Position numbers and translations under genes: made by a program. From an uncultured Alphaproteobacteria bacterium (GTDB lineage Bacteria; Pseudomonadota; Alphaproteobacteria; RF32; CAG-239), in the NCBI GenBank assembly GCA_934229625.1, contig CAKQDU010000019.1:1-16579 (forward strand): 16,579 bases of DNA, read 5' to 3'. The notes under the pieces are model-generated. The model did not search any database. It was not told where the DNA came from and was given only the letters and a program-made list of their open reading frames with translations. Below are positions 1 to 7,047 of this stretch, piece after piece (position 1 is the first letter of the stretch; every line of letters begins with the position of its first letter).

Positions 1-37
1 AAAGGAATTTTTTTCGGTAAAGCTGTAAGCTTTCCGG

Positions 38-65
38 AACCACCGGACTATCCGGTGGTTTTCTT
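38..65 (+). terminator. Intrinsic terminator of an upstream plus-strand gene
   Basis: A perfect 10-bp stem (38-47 with 51-60) closes a 3-nt loop and is followed by a short T-rich tail. The gene it would end lies to the left of the window. Confidence 0.7.
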
Positions 66-74
66 TATACAATT

Positions 75-110
75 AAAGAGCTTTTCTAAACTGGAAAAGC
101 TCTTTTTTAT
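75..110. terminator. Second hairpin terminator, probably shared with parE
   Basis: A 12-bp perfect stem (75-86 with 94-105) has a 7-nt loop and a T run on the plus strand. It lies 30 bases beyond the parE stop, so it may also end parE transcripts. The minus-strand T tract is short (TTT then AATTG), so its use in that direction is less certain. Confidence 0.7.
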
Positions 111-137
111 TACTTAGCAAACATCTGTGAACTAATT

Positions 138-2129
138 TTAGATATCCAAATTATCCACGAATTTAGCTCGCTCGATAATAAAGCGAAAACGCTGTTCAGG
201 GTCTTTTCCCATCAGACGCTCAACCTGACGGCGGGTTTCAAAGTCCTCTGCCCTGCCTTCTTCGGTTGAGGTATTAGGAATCACCACTCGCAGCAAAATA
301 CGGTTGTTTTTATCCATAGTCGTTTCTTTCAGCTGCTGCGGGCTCATCTCGCCCAAACCTTTAAAGCGGCTGATATCCGGCTTGGTATTGCCTTTTACCA
401 CCTTTGCTAAAATCTTGTCTTTTTCTTCATCGTCCAAAGCATAGTAGTTTTTGCCGCCGGCAACAATTTTATACAGCGGAGGGGTGGCAATATAAAGGTG
501 TCCGTTTTCAATCAGCTTAGGCATATGTTGATAAAAGAACGTCATCAGCAAAGAAGTAATGTGCGCGCCGTCCACATCGGCATCGGTCATGATAATGATT
601 TTATCATAGCGCAGATTATCTTCGTTATAATTATCTTTAACGCCGCAGCCCAACGCTTCTATCATATCCTTAATTTCTTGATTTTGCGATATACGTTCCA
701 CAGAAGCGCTTGCCACGTTCAAAATTTTACCGCGCAGAGGCAAAATAGCCTGCGTAACTCTGTCGCGCCCCTGTTTGGCTGAACCTCCGGCGGAATCTCC
801 CTCCACAATAAATATTTCGGTATTTTCGGCCGCTGCCTGCGAACAGTCGGCAAGTTTGCCCGGCAGGCGCAGTTTTTTAGTCGGCGCCTTGCGGTTTTGC
901 ACTTTTTCTTCTTTTTTCTTTTTTCGCGCTTCGGCTCGGTCCAAAACATATTCTATCAGAGCCTTAGCGTTTTCCACATCCGAAGAAAGCCAATGGTCAA
1001 AAGAATCTTTAACCGCAGTTTCCACCAATCTGACTGCTTTTGTAGATGTCAGCTTATCTTTCGTTTGTCCCTGAAATTGCGGGTCTGTGATAAAAACCGA
1101 AAGCATCAGACAAGCATTGCTTAAAAAGTCCTCGGCGGTTGCCGCGGCGATTTTTTTGAAACCGGCCATTTCGCCGTATTCTTTCAAACCTCGGAGCAAA
1201 GCGGCGCGAAAACCTGTTTCATGTGTTCCGCCCTCCGGAGTTATCACCGTGTTGCAATAAGAATACGAAAATCCGTTTTCATCTACCGGCCAAGTAATTG
1301 CCCATTCCACACGCCCCTCATTATTGGCAAGTTCAGACTCGCCGACAAAAGCCGCGCGGTTAATGGTGCTGCGTTCGCCTATTTGAATATTCAAAAAATC
1401 CGCCAAACCATTCGGATAGTGCAATTCGGCTTTTTGCGGAGTGGATTCGCCGTTGGCAATCAATTCTGGCGCACAGCTCCAGTTGATTTTGATACCCTTA
1501 AATAAAAAGGCTTTGGAACGCGCCATACGATAAATGCGGTTGACAATAAACTTGTTGTTGCCCTCAAAAATTTCGGCATCGGGCTTAAATGTGATAGAAG
1601 TACCGCGGCGATTTGGACAATTGCCTACAAATTCCAGCGCCGTCAAAGGTCTGCCGCGTGAATATTCCTGCCGATAAAGTTTTTTATCGCGGGCAACTTC
1701 AACCACCAATTTTTCGGACAAAGCGTTAACAACAGACAAACCGACGCCGTGCAAACCGCCGGAAACTTTATAGGCGCCGCCGCCGAATTTACCGCCGGAG
1801 TGCAGAGTAGTTAAAATAACTTCAAGCGCCGATTTTCCCGGATATTTGGGGTGTTCATCAATCGGGATTCCGCGCCCGTTATCGGCAATTGTAACCGAAC
1901 CGTCGGCGTTCATCGTCACATCAATATGATTGGCAAAACCGGCAACAGCCTCATCCATAGAGTTATCCAGAATCTCAGCCACCAAATGGTGCATAGCTTG
2001 AATATCGGTGCCGCCGATATACATTCCTGGACGATGGCGAACCGGCTCCAAGCCTTCAAGCACTTCAATATCCTGCGCCGAATATTCAGTTTTTGCCGGC
2101 GCTGTGGACGAGTCAAACAAATCTGTCAT
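138..2129 (-). CDS. parE: DNA topoisomerase IV subunit B
   Basis: ATPase subunit of the cytoplasmic type IIA topoisomerase that decatenates daughter chromosomes, partnered with ParC (not in the window). The GHKL ATPase motifs are visible: EILDNSMDEA at about residues 52-61, DNGRGIP at 83-89 and GGLHGVG at 124-130. The TOPRIM metal site follows with EGDSAGG at 443-449 and DADVDGAHI from 516. ParE rather than GyrB is favoured by the short TOPRIM/C-terminal part, MYIGGTD near the N-terminus, and the ending after FKGLGEM and LMGKDPEQRF. A start at 2153 is possible, but the ATG at 2129 is preferred: it has GAGG five bases upstream and begins MTDLF like other alphaproteobacterial ParE proteins. This gives 663 residues, normal for the family. 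The gene stands alone on the minus strand. Confidence 0.95.
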   Translation of the reverse strand: MTDLFDSSTAPAKTEYSAQDIEVLEGLEPVRHRPGMYIGGTDIQAMHHLVAEILDNSMDEAVAGFANHIDVTMNADGSVTIADNGRGIPIDEHPKYPGKSALEVILTTLHSGGKFGGGAYKVSGGLHGVGLSVVNALSEKLVVEVARDKKLYRQEYSRGRPLTALEFVGNCPNRRGTSITFKPDAEIFEGNNKFIVNRIYRMARSKAFLFKGIKINWSCAPELIANGESTPQKAELHYPNGLADFLNIQIGERSTINRAAFVGESELANNEGRVEWAITWPVDENGFSYSYCNTVITPEGGTHETGFRAALLRGLKEYGEMAGFKKIAAATAEDFLSNACLMLSVFITDPQFQGQTKDKLTSTKAVRLVETAVKDSFDHWLSSDVENAKALIEYVLDRAEARKKKKEEKVQNRKAPTKKLRLPGKLADCSQAAAENTEIFIVEGDSAGGSAKQGRDRVTQAILPLRGKILNVASASVERISQNQEIKDMIEALGCGVKDNYNEDNLRYDKIIIMTDADVDGAHITSLLMTFFYQHMPKLIENGHLYIATPPLYKIVAGGKNYYALDDEEKDKILAKVVKGNTKPDISRFKGLGEMSPQQLKETTMDKNNRILLRVVIPNTSTEEGRAEDFETRRQVERLMGKDPEQRFRFIIERAKFVDNLDI

Positions 2130-2240
2130 TTTTACCTCAAAACACTTTATCAAATTGTAGACAAACTACAAAACTTTGGCGCAAAAAACAAGCAAAAACC
2201 CCAATCCATAAACAAAAATTTACCTTTTATTAAAAAATAG

Positions 2241-2426
2241 CAATTTTTTGAAAATTTTAGAAAAAATACGAAAGTTAAAGAAACAATAGATATCGCTTTA
2301 CATAAAGTCAGAAATATGCTAGATAAAAAATCAGCGGAGGCACTAGACAATATTGCCACCCAAGAGACACAAAAAAAACAAACTTCCGCCAATGTAAAAA
2401 ATACGTCAAAAGATTTGGAGCGGTAG
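2241..2426 (+). pseudogene. Possible 3' remnant of a lysine-rich coding sequence
   Basis: The parE-2449 spacer is open for 61 codons from a stop at 2238 to TAG at 2424. The product is hydrophilic and lysine/glutamate rich, and the second half (ATG at 2316 onward, 36 residues, beginning MLDKKSAEALDN) reads like the end of a helical protein. The ATG has no convincing ribosome binding site, so a decayed gene end is as likely as a small protein. The opposite strand is also open (2150-2455), but that frame is the hydrophobic mirror of lysine codons and lacks a binding site. The rest of 2130-2448 is AT-rich. It includes a small dyad (TGTAG/CTACA, 2156-2170) just upstream of parE. Function is unknown. 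Confidence 0.3.
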
Positions 2427-2448
2427 TTAAATTTCGGGAGCTTAGCGA

Positions 2449-3453
2449 ATGTCACAATTTCTATATGTTAATCCGGCGCTGAAAAATCCTAAAACCGGTG
2501 AAAATGTCCGAGAAGCTGAAACAGCCAAGCTGAAACAGCTCAAAAATGACGGCTTTTCTATTATCGGATTGGAAATGACCGTGCCGCAGCTTGCTGAACT
2601 GTGCGATAGAAATATTGACCCTCAGCATACTCAAGGACAGGCAGAGCAATGCTGTGCCAAAGAAATCTATGAAAAAGCTCCCGAATTGCTTGGCTGGTAC
2701 AAATCAAAAAATCCGGAGAAAATTGCTTTTGTAACAAACCGTGTGGATGTTGACTCTGTTGCTTCTTATGTTTTGGCTGACAGATATCTGCAGGGAAGCA
2801 GCCTCGGCGCAAAAGAAAATATTGAAAAAATAAATAAGCACGATGCGTTTCAAGGAGCAAAGTGGAATGGTCCCAAACCTATTGAAGAAGCTTTTAATTC
2901 CGAAGATAAAGTTGCGGCTTTAGCTTCTTCAGTTAAAGTATTTACGGTTACTCCTCAAAATATAGAAGACGTAAAGTCGTTTATTGACACCGGCAATGTT
3001 AGCGAAACCGTAATGAACAATTATAGAATCGTGCAAAACGGAATTATCAGCCGTGTAAAATCCGGAGAGATTAAAACTGAAGTAAAAGGCGGAGTGGCCT
3101 ATGTTGAAACAACGCTGCCCTGCGCCACCAATGTCGGCTATTCATTAGCTCCGGTTGTAGTAGCCGTAAATCCGGCTATGAAACTTGGGGGTCAGGGAAC
3201 ACCTTTCCGAAAAATCAGCATTTGCCAGCATGAAACCGGTTATATTGATATAAACGCCGTAAAAGAAGCTTTAAACAATAAAGAAAACGGCTGGGGTGGC
3301 AGTCCTACTTTTATTGGCTCAAAACAAGGCGAAAACTGCAATATCAGCTTATCTGAAATTCAAAAAACAGTTTTTGCTAATTTGACGCCGGAATATAAGG
3401 AAAAAGTGACCGCTGTCAGCAATAAAACAAAACAGAACAGCCGCACTGAATAA
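2449..3453 (+). CDS. DHH/DHHA1 phosphoesterase-like protein
   Basis: A soluble 334-residue protein with no signal peptide. Three motifs suggest a distant DHH-family phosphoesterase: NIDPQHTQ at about residues 55-62, RVDVDSVASYVLADRYL at about 98-114 (like the DxD-containing segment that precedes the DHH motif), and GWGGSPTFIGS near residues 283-293 (like the glycine-rich DHHA1 substrate loop). The DHH signature is not canonical, so the fold call is inference. Members of that superfamily cleave phosphodiester or pyrophosphate bonds with Mn2+; no substrate can be named here. The ATG is preceded by GGGAG at 2436-2440. The gene has its own strong terminator and is therefore monocistronic, separate from rpsB. 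Confidence 0.6.
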   Translation: MSQFLYVNPALKNPKTGENVREAETAKLKQLKNDGFSIIGLEMTVPQLAELCDRNIDPQHTQGQAEQCCAKEIYEKAPELLGWYKSKNPEKIAFVTNRVDVDSVASYVLADRYLQGSSLGAKENIEKINKHDAFQGAKWNGPKPIEEAFNSEDKVAALASSVKVFTVTPQNIEDVKSFIDTGNVSETVMNNYRIVQNGIISRVKSGEIKTEVKGGVAYVETTLPCATNVGYSLAPVVVAVNPAMKLGGQGTPFRKISICQHETGYIDINAVKEALNNKENGWGGSPTFIGSKQGENCNISLSEIQKTVFANLTPEYKEKVTAVSNKTKQNSRTE

Positions 3454-3475
3454 ATTTTTTTTGACATCAAATCTT

Positions 3476-3511
3476 AAACGTGCTGTCTTAGTATTGACAG
3501 CACGTTTTTTT
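3476..3511 (+). terminator. Intrinsic terminator of the DHH-like gene
   Basis: A 12-bp perfect stem (3476-3487 with 3496-3507), 8-nt loop and seven Ts. It insulates rpsB from the upstream gene. Confidence 0.9.
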
Positions 3512-3533
3512 ATATTCAGCCCTAAAAAAATAC

Positions 3534-3696
3534 TTGCAAATTTATATATTTATGCTAAAAATATGCCCGAAGCCGCAATGGTGCGGTTTTATAATTTCAC
3601 ACGCAGACAGGCGGAAAAGCTGAAACTTATTCGCTCCGGTGCTGTCAAAAGCCGAAGTCTGCGGAGGTTTAACCGGAAAATAAAGGATATATAAAT
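3534..3696 (+). promoter_or_regulatory. rpsB promoter candidate and leader
   Basis: TTGCAA (3534-3539) and TAAAAA (3556-3561) are 16 bases apart, directly after the terminator. The following leader of about 130 nt holds a small hairpin (3571-3577 with 3582-3588) and a further GC-richer stretch up to 3675. AAGGA lies at 3683-3687, nine bases before the ATG. A structured leader is plausible for feedback by S2, as rpsB leaders are autoregulated in other bacteria, but no known leader motif was recognised. The open frame that crosses this region also crosses the terminator and is not a gene. Confidence 0.45.
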
Positions 3697-4497
3697 ATGA
3701 CACTTCCTACTTTTACTTTGCGCCAAATGGTTGAAGCCGGCGTACACTTTGGTCACCATGCCCGTCGCTGGAATCCGCAAATGGCTCCGTTTATCTACGG
3801 AAAAAAAGATAATATTCACATTATCGATTTGCAAAAAACTTACCCTATGCTTTACAATGCTTTGAATGCTGTTCGCGATGTTGCTGCCAACGGCGGTAAA
3901 GTTTTGTTTGTTGCCACAAAACGCCAGGCTCAAGACATTGTTAAAGAAAGCGCCGGCCGCTGCGGTCAATATTATGTTAACTATCGTTGGTTGGGCGGTA
4001 TGCTGACAAACTGGAAAACTGTTTACAAATCAATTTCCCGTTTGAACAAGCTCAACGAAATGGAAGCTAACAACGCTTACGAAGGGTATACCAAAAAAGA
4101 AGTTATGAACCTGAAAAAAGAACGCGAAAAATTGGCAATTACTTTGGATGGTATCAAAGATATGGGCGGTCAGCCGGATATGTTGTTTGTGATTGACACA
4201 CCTAAAGAATCTTTGGCTATTAAAGAAGCTAAAAAATTGGGTATTCCTGTTGTTGGTATTATTGATACTAACGCTAACCCTAACGAAGTAGAATTCCCGG
4301 TTCCGGGCAATGATGACGCTATCCGCGCTATTCAATTCTACTGCGATTTGGTTTCTGACGCTGTTTTGGACGGTGTTCAGGCAGAAATGGAAGCCAAAGG
4401 CTTAGAAGTTTCTGACGCTGAAACTGTTGATGCAGAAGAAAAAGCTGCTCCAAAGAAAAGAGCTTCCCGCAAAAAAGCAGAATCTGCTGCTGAATAA
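3697..4497 (+). CDS. rpsB: 30S ribosomal protein S2
   Basis: Small-subunit protein bound at the head-body junction, which S1 uses to dock. Hallmarks are GVHFGHHARRWNPQMAPFIYG near residues 15-35, then IHIIDLQKT, FVATKRQAQD and RWLGGMLTNW, and the VIDTPKE and VVGIIDTNANP blocks in the second half. The length of 266 residues includes an Ala/Lys/Arg/Glu-rich tail of about 35 residues, common in alphaproteobacteria. AAGGA lies nine bases upstream of the chosen ATG. It is followed by tsf on the same strand after a 112-nt spacer, the near-universal rpsB-tsf order. Codon use is typical of highly expressed genes and differs from the AT-rich right-hand part of the window. Confidence 0.98.
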   Translation: MTLPTFTLRQMVEAGVHFGHHARRWNPQMAPFIYGKKDNIHIIDLQKTYPMLYNALNAVRDVAANGGKVLFVATKRQAQDIVKESAGRCGQYYVNYRWLGGMLTNWKTVYKSISRLNKLNEMEANNAYEGYTKKEVMNLKKEREKLAITLDGIKDMGGQPDMLFVIDTPKESLAIKEAKKLGIPVVGIIDTNANPNEVEFPVPGNDDAIRAIQFYCDLVSDAVLDGVQAEMEAKGLEVSDAETVDAEEKAAPKKRASRKKAESAAE

Positions 4498-4531
4498 GCA
4501 AGCGCTTCTTTGAAGGTAAAAAAATAAAAAC

Positions 4532-4562
4532 GGCGCGGCGGTTGATTTTTGATTGCCGCGCC
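4532..4562 (+). promoter_or_regulatory. GC-rich hairpin between rpsB and tsf
   Basis: GGCGCGGC (4532-4539) pairs perfectly with GCCGCGCC (4555-4562) around a 15-nt loop. No T tract follows, so it is not a standard terminator. A role as an mRNA stability or partial-attenuation element setting the rpsB to tsf ratio is inference. Confidence 0.6.
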
Positions 4563-4609
4563 TCATAAAATCTGAGATTATACACTACTATATTAGAGGA
4601 ATTTAAATT

Positions 4610-5542
4610 ATGGCAGATATTACAGCCGCTATGGTTAAAGAATTGAGAGAAACTACCGGTGCCGGTATGTTGGATTGTAAAAAAGCATTGGTTGAAGCTA
4701 ACGGCGATATGGAACAAGCTGTTGACTGGCTGCGTAAAAAAGGTTTGGCTTCGGCTGCAAAAAAATCTAGCCGTGTTGCCGCAGAAGGTTTGGTTGCCGT
4801 TGCCGTAGACGGCAATAAAGGCGCCGCTGTTGAAGTAAACTCTGAAACAGACTTTGTCGCTAAAAATGAAATTTTCCAAGAATATGTTGAAGACGCTGCT
4901 AAAGTTGCTTTGCATTGCAACGGCGATGTAGAAGCTATGAAAGCTTTTGTTTGCCCTAAATGCGCAGGCTCAAAAACTTTTGGCGAACGCTTGACAGATA
5001 TGATTGCTAAAATCGGTGAAAATATGAACCTGCGCCGCGCTAAAGTTATTAGCGTAAACAACGGCGTTGTTTGCTCTTATGTTCATAATGCTGTTCGTAA
5101 CGGTTTGGGCAAAATCGGCGTTTTGGTTGCTTTGGAATCTACCGCAGATAAAGCAAAATTGGAAGAACTCGGCAAACATATCGCTATGCACATTGCCGCT
5201 ACCGCTCCTATCGCTTTGAACATTGCCGGCGTTGCTCCAGAAGCTGTAGAACATGAAAAATCTATTTTTGCCGAACAAGCAAAGGCTTCTGGCAAACCTG
5301 CAAACATTATTGAAAAAATGGTTGAAGGCCGTATCCGTAAATTCTATGAAGAAGTTGTTTTAGAAGAACAAGCTTTCATTATGGACCCGGATAAAAAAAT
5401 CAAAGACATTGTTGCCGACACAGCTAAAGAATGCGGTACAGACGTTAAATTGGCTGACTTTGTATTCTTCAAACTTGGTGATGGTTTGCAGAAAAAAGAA
5501 GAAGATTTTGCTGCTGAAGTTGCTGCTCAATTAAGCAAATAA
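4610..5542 (+). CDS. tsf: Elongation factor Ts
   Basis: Guanine-nucleotide exchange factor that reloads EF-Tu. The N-terminal UBA-like domain is plain (KELRETTGAGMLDCKKAL, about residues 10-27), followed by the EF-Tu contact motif TDFVAKN (about 80-86) and IGENMNLRRAKV in the core. The length of 310 residues matches alphaproteobacterial EF-Ts, longer than the enterobacterial form. GAGGA at 4596-4600 supports the ATG. Transcription probably continues from rpsB, since only a non-terminating hairpin lies between them. A small oddity is a CPKC cysteine pair at about residues 116-119, where I would expect a Pro/Thr-rich loop. The usual next gene, pyrH, is absent; the unit ends at a strong terminator. 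Confidence 0.98.
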   Translation: MADITAAMVKELRETTGAGMLDCKKALVEANGDMEQAVDWLRKKGLASAAKKSSRVAAEGLVAVAVDGNKGAAVEVNSETDFVAKNEIFQEYVEDAAKVALHCNGDVEAMKAFVCPKCAGSKTFGERLTDMIAKIGENMNLRRAKVISVNNGVVCSYVHNAVRNGLGKIGVLVALESTADKAKLEELGKHIAMHIAATAPIALNIAGVAPEAVEHEKSIFAEQAKASGKPANIIEKMVEGRIRKFYEEVVLEEQAFIMDPDKKIKDIVADTAKECGTDVKLADFVFFKLGDGLQKKEEDFAAEVAAQLSK

Positions 5543-5563
5543 TCACAGCTAAGCTTATTTTAG

Positions 5564-5597
5564 AGAATCCGCTCCTTGAGAACGGATTCTTTTTTTA
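5564..5597 (+). terminator. Intrinsic terminator of rpsB-tsf
   Basis: An 8-bp stem (5564-5571 with 5583-5590), 11-nt loop and a T run to 5596. Confidence 0.9.
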
Positions 5598-5863
5598 TAA
5601 ATCCTCGCTTAGAATATGAATTTTACTCTGATTTGGAAAACGCTTATAAATAAAAAAAATTTGCAATCCCTTAAAAAATACGCAAAAATGATATCTGCAA
5701 AAATATATTTTATGATTACACCGCAAAAAGAGTTGAACGATTCTTTTTATCAATTTTTTCAATCTTATTCATTGTTAATATTTTAAAATTCACTAATTGA
5801 TATATAAAAAACCATAAAAAGTCAATAATAAAACTTTAGTATATATAGTTAAATCTTACCAGC
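5598..5863. other. AT-rich spacer without a recognisable gene
   Basis: No frame with coding character and no convincing hairpin. It lies between the tsf terminator and the 3' end of the minus-strand pilin-like gene, for which no clear terminator was found. Confidence 0.5.
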
Positions 5864-6553
5864 TTAAAATGTTATAGCTAAATTACAAATCTCATTTTCA
5901 TTATCACATTTTTTGCAGTCTTCATTTATTTGAGCCAAACTGACAGAATGCAGACAGATTTTATCATCCGTATCACAATAAGCATCGCCATAATAGTCTG
6001 TTGAGCCGGACTTAGGACGATATATACAAGTATGAATCAAAACCGAATGTAAAGGACGAGCCAAGCCATCTAATAATTCGCGGCAAAAATCTTGACTGGT
6101 CTTTGAAACTAAATTAACATTTAACAAAATTCGCGGCACAGATTTGAATGTGTAATCATTTCTCATATACAAAGTTAATGTTTCACCATTAGAATCTTGC
6201 ATTTCAGAAGCATTGATTTTTAACCATGTTGCAGGCAACAAATTCAGTTGTTCCGACAAATCTGCCAGACCTGATTTATTTTCCATTTTTACAATATCTT
6301 TATGATATTCTATAAGTCCATGAATTAGATAGCTGTATTCTTCTATTGCTCTGTTGATTTTGAACTTTTCCATCGCTTTGGAATAACCGGCGATACCGCC
6401 GACTGTTAAAACGCCGACTATCGCTAATACGCCCAGCATTTCTATCATTGACCGCCCAGCAGAGCAAGCGTCATTGCGAGGAGTGTAACGACGAAGCAAT
6501 CCAAACCCCTCGCCCCTGCTCTTTCCTTTGAAAAATTCTATACCCTTAAACAT
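5864..6553 (-). CDS. Pilin-like protein 1 (type IV prepilin family)
   Basis: A 229-residue protein with a class III (prepilin) signal. Gly33 is followed by RSMIEML and a hydrophobic helix (LGVLAIVGVLTVGGIAGY); Glu lies at +5 after the predicted cut, as in type IV pilins and pseudopilins. Position +1 is Arg rather than the usual Phe. The exported part is about 160 residues and ends in a cysteine-rich segment (CKKCDNENEIC) with a terminal Phe, as in its neighbour at 7048. The start chosen (6553) has a perfect AAGGAGG six bases upstream, whereas a frame extension to 6646 has none. The leader peptide is unusually long because residues about 18-30 come from a dispersed palindromic repeat (6469-6502). 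Subunit of a pilus or secretion pseudopilus is likely; no assembly ATPase or peptidase gene is in the window. It is divergent from the gene at 7048. Confidence 0.85.
   Translation of the reverse strand: MFKGIEFFKGKSRGEGFGLLRRYTPRNDACSAGRSMIEMLGVLAIVGVLTVGGIAGYSKAMEKFKINRAIEEYSYLIHGLIEYHKDIVKMENKSGLADLSEQLNLLPATWLKINASEMQDSNGETLTLYMRNDYTFKSVPRILLNVNLVSKTSQDFCRELLDGLARPLHSVLIHTCIYRPKSGSTDYYGDAYCDTDDKICLHSVSLAQINEDCKKCDNENEICNLAITF
6469..6502. repeat. Dispersed palindromic repeat inside the pilin 1 leader
   Basis: The element starts CGTCATTGCGAG and ends GAAGCAATCC, with ATTGC/GCAAT arms. It is a familiar type of short dispersed repeat in host-associated bacterial genomes. On the minus strand it is read in frame as LLRRYTPRNDA between the start codon and the prepilin cleavage site. 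No second copy occurs in this window. Confidence 0.65.
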
Positions 6554-6569
6554 CTTATTCCTCCTTAAT

Positions 6570-6590
6570 TGTGTAAAAAAAACGACCGTT
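6570..6590 (-). repeat. 21-bp inverted repeat, left arm
   Basis: The reverse complement of 6725-6745 is perfect over 21 bases. On the minus strand it contains AACGGTCGTTTTTTTTACAC and lies in the pilin 1 leader, 17 bases before its start codon. The left arm is also part of a broader dyad (6571-6600, 26 of 30 positions symmetrical, centre 6585/6586) that could be an operator. Confidence 0.85.
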
Positions 6591-6623
6591 ATTTTTACAC
6601 AGCGAAACAAGCGGCAATAAAAT

Positions 6624-6652
6624 GTTGTAAAAACAGCAAAAAACATCGTAAA
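6624..6652 (-). promoter_or_regulatory. Weak promoter candidate for pilin 1
   Basis: On the minus strand, TTTACG (6652-6647) and TACAAC (6629-6624) are separated by 17 bases. The match to sigma-70 is only moderate. Confidence 0.3.
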
Positions 6653-6664
6653 TATAAAAAGTTA

Positions 6665-6693
6665 TTGCAAATTCCGGCAACCTTTGCTAGACT
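6665..6693 (+). promoter_or_regulatory. Promoter candidate inside the inverted-repeat segment
   Basis: TTGCAA (6665-6670), a 17-base spacer and TAGACT (6688-6693), with a TGC extended -10. It points toward the leader and pilin gene at 7048 and lies wholly between the two inverted-repeat arms. Confidence 0.55.
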
Positions 6694-6724
6694 ACAAAAA
6701 ACAGCCTAAAAACTGTCCATTTTA

Positions 6725-6745
6725 AACGGTCGTTTTTTTTACACA
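6725..6745 (+). repeat. 21-bp inverted repeat, right arm
   Basis: Perfect inverted match to 6570-6590, reading toward the gene at 7048. The two arms bound 134 bases. Confidence 0.85.
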
Positions 6746-6794
6746 CTTTCGACCATAATAACACTTTGATTTTTGCATATTTTATAAAATCTTC

Positions 6795-6823
6795 TTTACT
6801 TTCGTGCAATATTTCAGTAAAAT
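6795..6823 (+). promoter_or_regulatory. Promoter of the structured pilin 2 leader
   Basis: TTTACT (6795-6800), a 17-base spacer and TAAAAT (6818-6823). Predicted transcription start is near 6830, just ahead of the structured leader. Confidence 0.5.
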
Positions 6824-6829
6824 ATCTAT

Positions 6830-7015
6830 TAGATAGGCAATAGTCTGTCTGGGGTGTCGTAGCCTCTTATTCATGCGTCTATATGACGTTAAATATCTTC
6901 TGGCTTTAGAGCTGGAAGGTAGCAAAATATGCCATATTCGCAATGGTTAATATGCTGCACTATAATCATGAATAATAGTTACGAACTTCCAGCCATCTCG
7001 CCGATGGCTTTTTTT
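6830..7015 (+). ncRNA. Structured leader with terminator and alternative pairing (riboswitch-like or sRNA)
   Basis: About 185 nt of paired sequence ends in an intrinsic terminator (stem 6991-6997 with 7003-7009, 5-nt loop, T run to 7015). Nested long-range helices close it: 6857-6861 with 6980-6984, and 6867-6875 with 6967-6975. Inside are a hairpin 6897-6904/6911-6918 (two wobble pairs) and a weaker one around 6930-6946. The segment 6911-6918 is also perfectly complementary to 6986-6993, and that pairing would take bases from the terminator stem. This is the layout of a transcription attenuator. It did not match tmRNA, RNase P, SRP RNA or cyclic-di-GMP aptamers by eye. A free small RNA such as a divergent 6S RNA remains possible. 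Confidence 0.55.
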
Positions 7016-7047
7016 GTTACATGAAAAAATAATGAAAGGAAGTTGCT

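Noticed and set aside
2150..2455. Minus-strand hydrophobic frame of 101 residues between parE and the DHH-like gene
   Set aside because: It mirrors an AT-rich, lysine-coding plus strand, has no ribosome binding site and starts inside the next gene.
3461..3694. Plus-strand frame of 77 residues before rpsB
   Set aside because: It starts inside the upstream terminator region, runs through the rpsB leader and has no coding character.
6830..7015. tmRNA, SRP RNA, RNase P RNA or cyclic-di-GMP riboswitch
   Set aside because: None of the conserved core sequences I know for these families is present.
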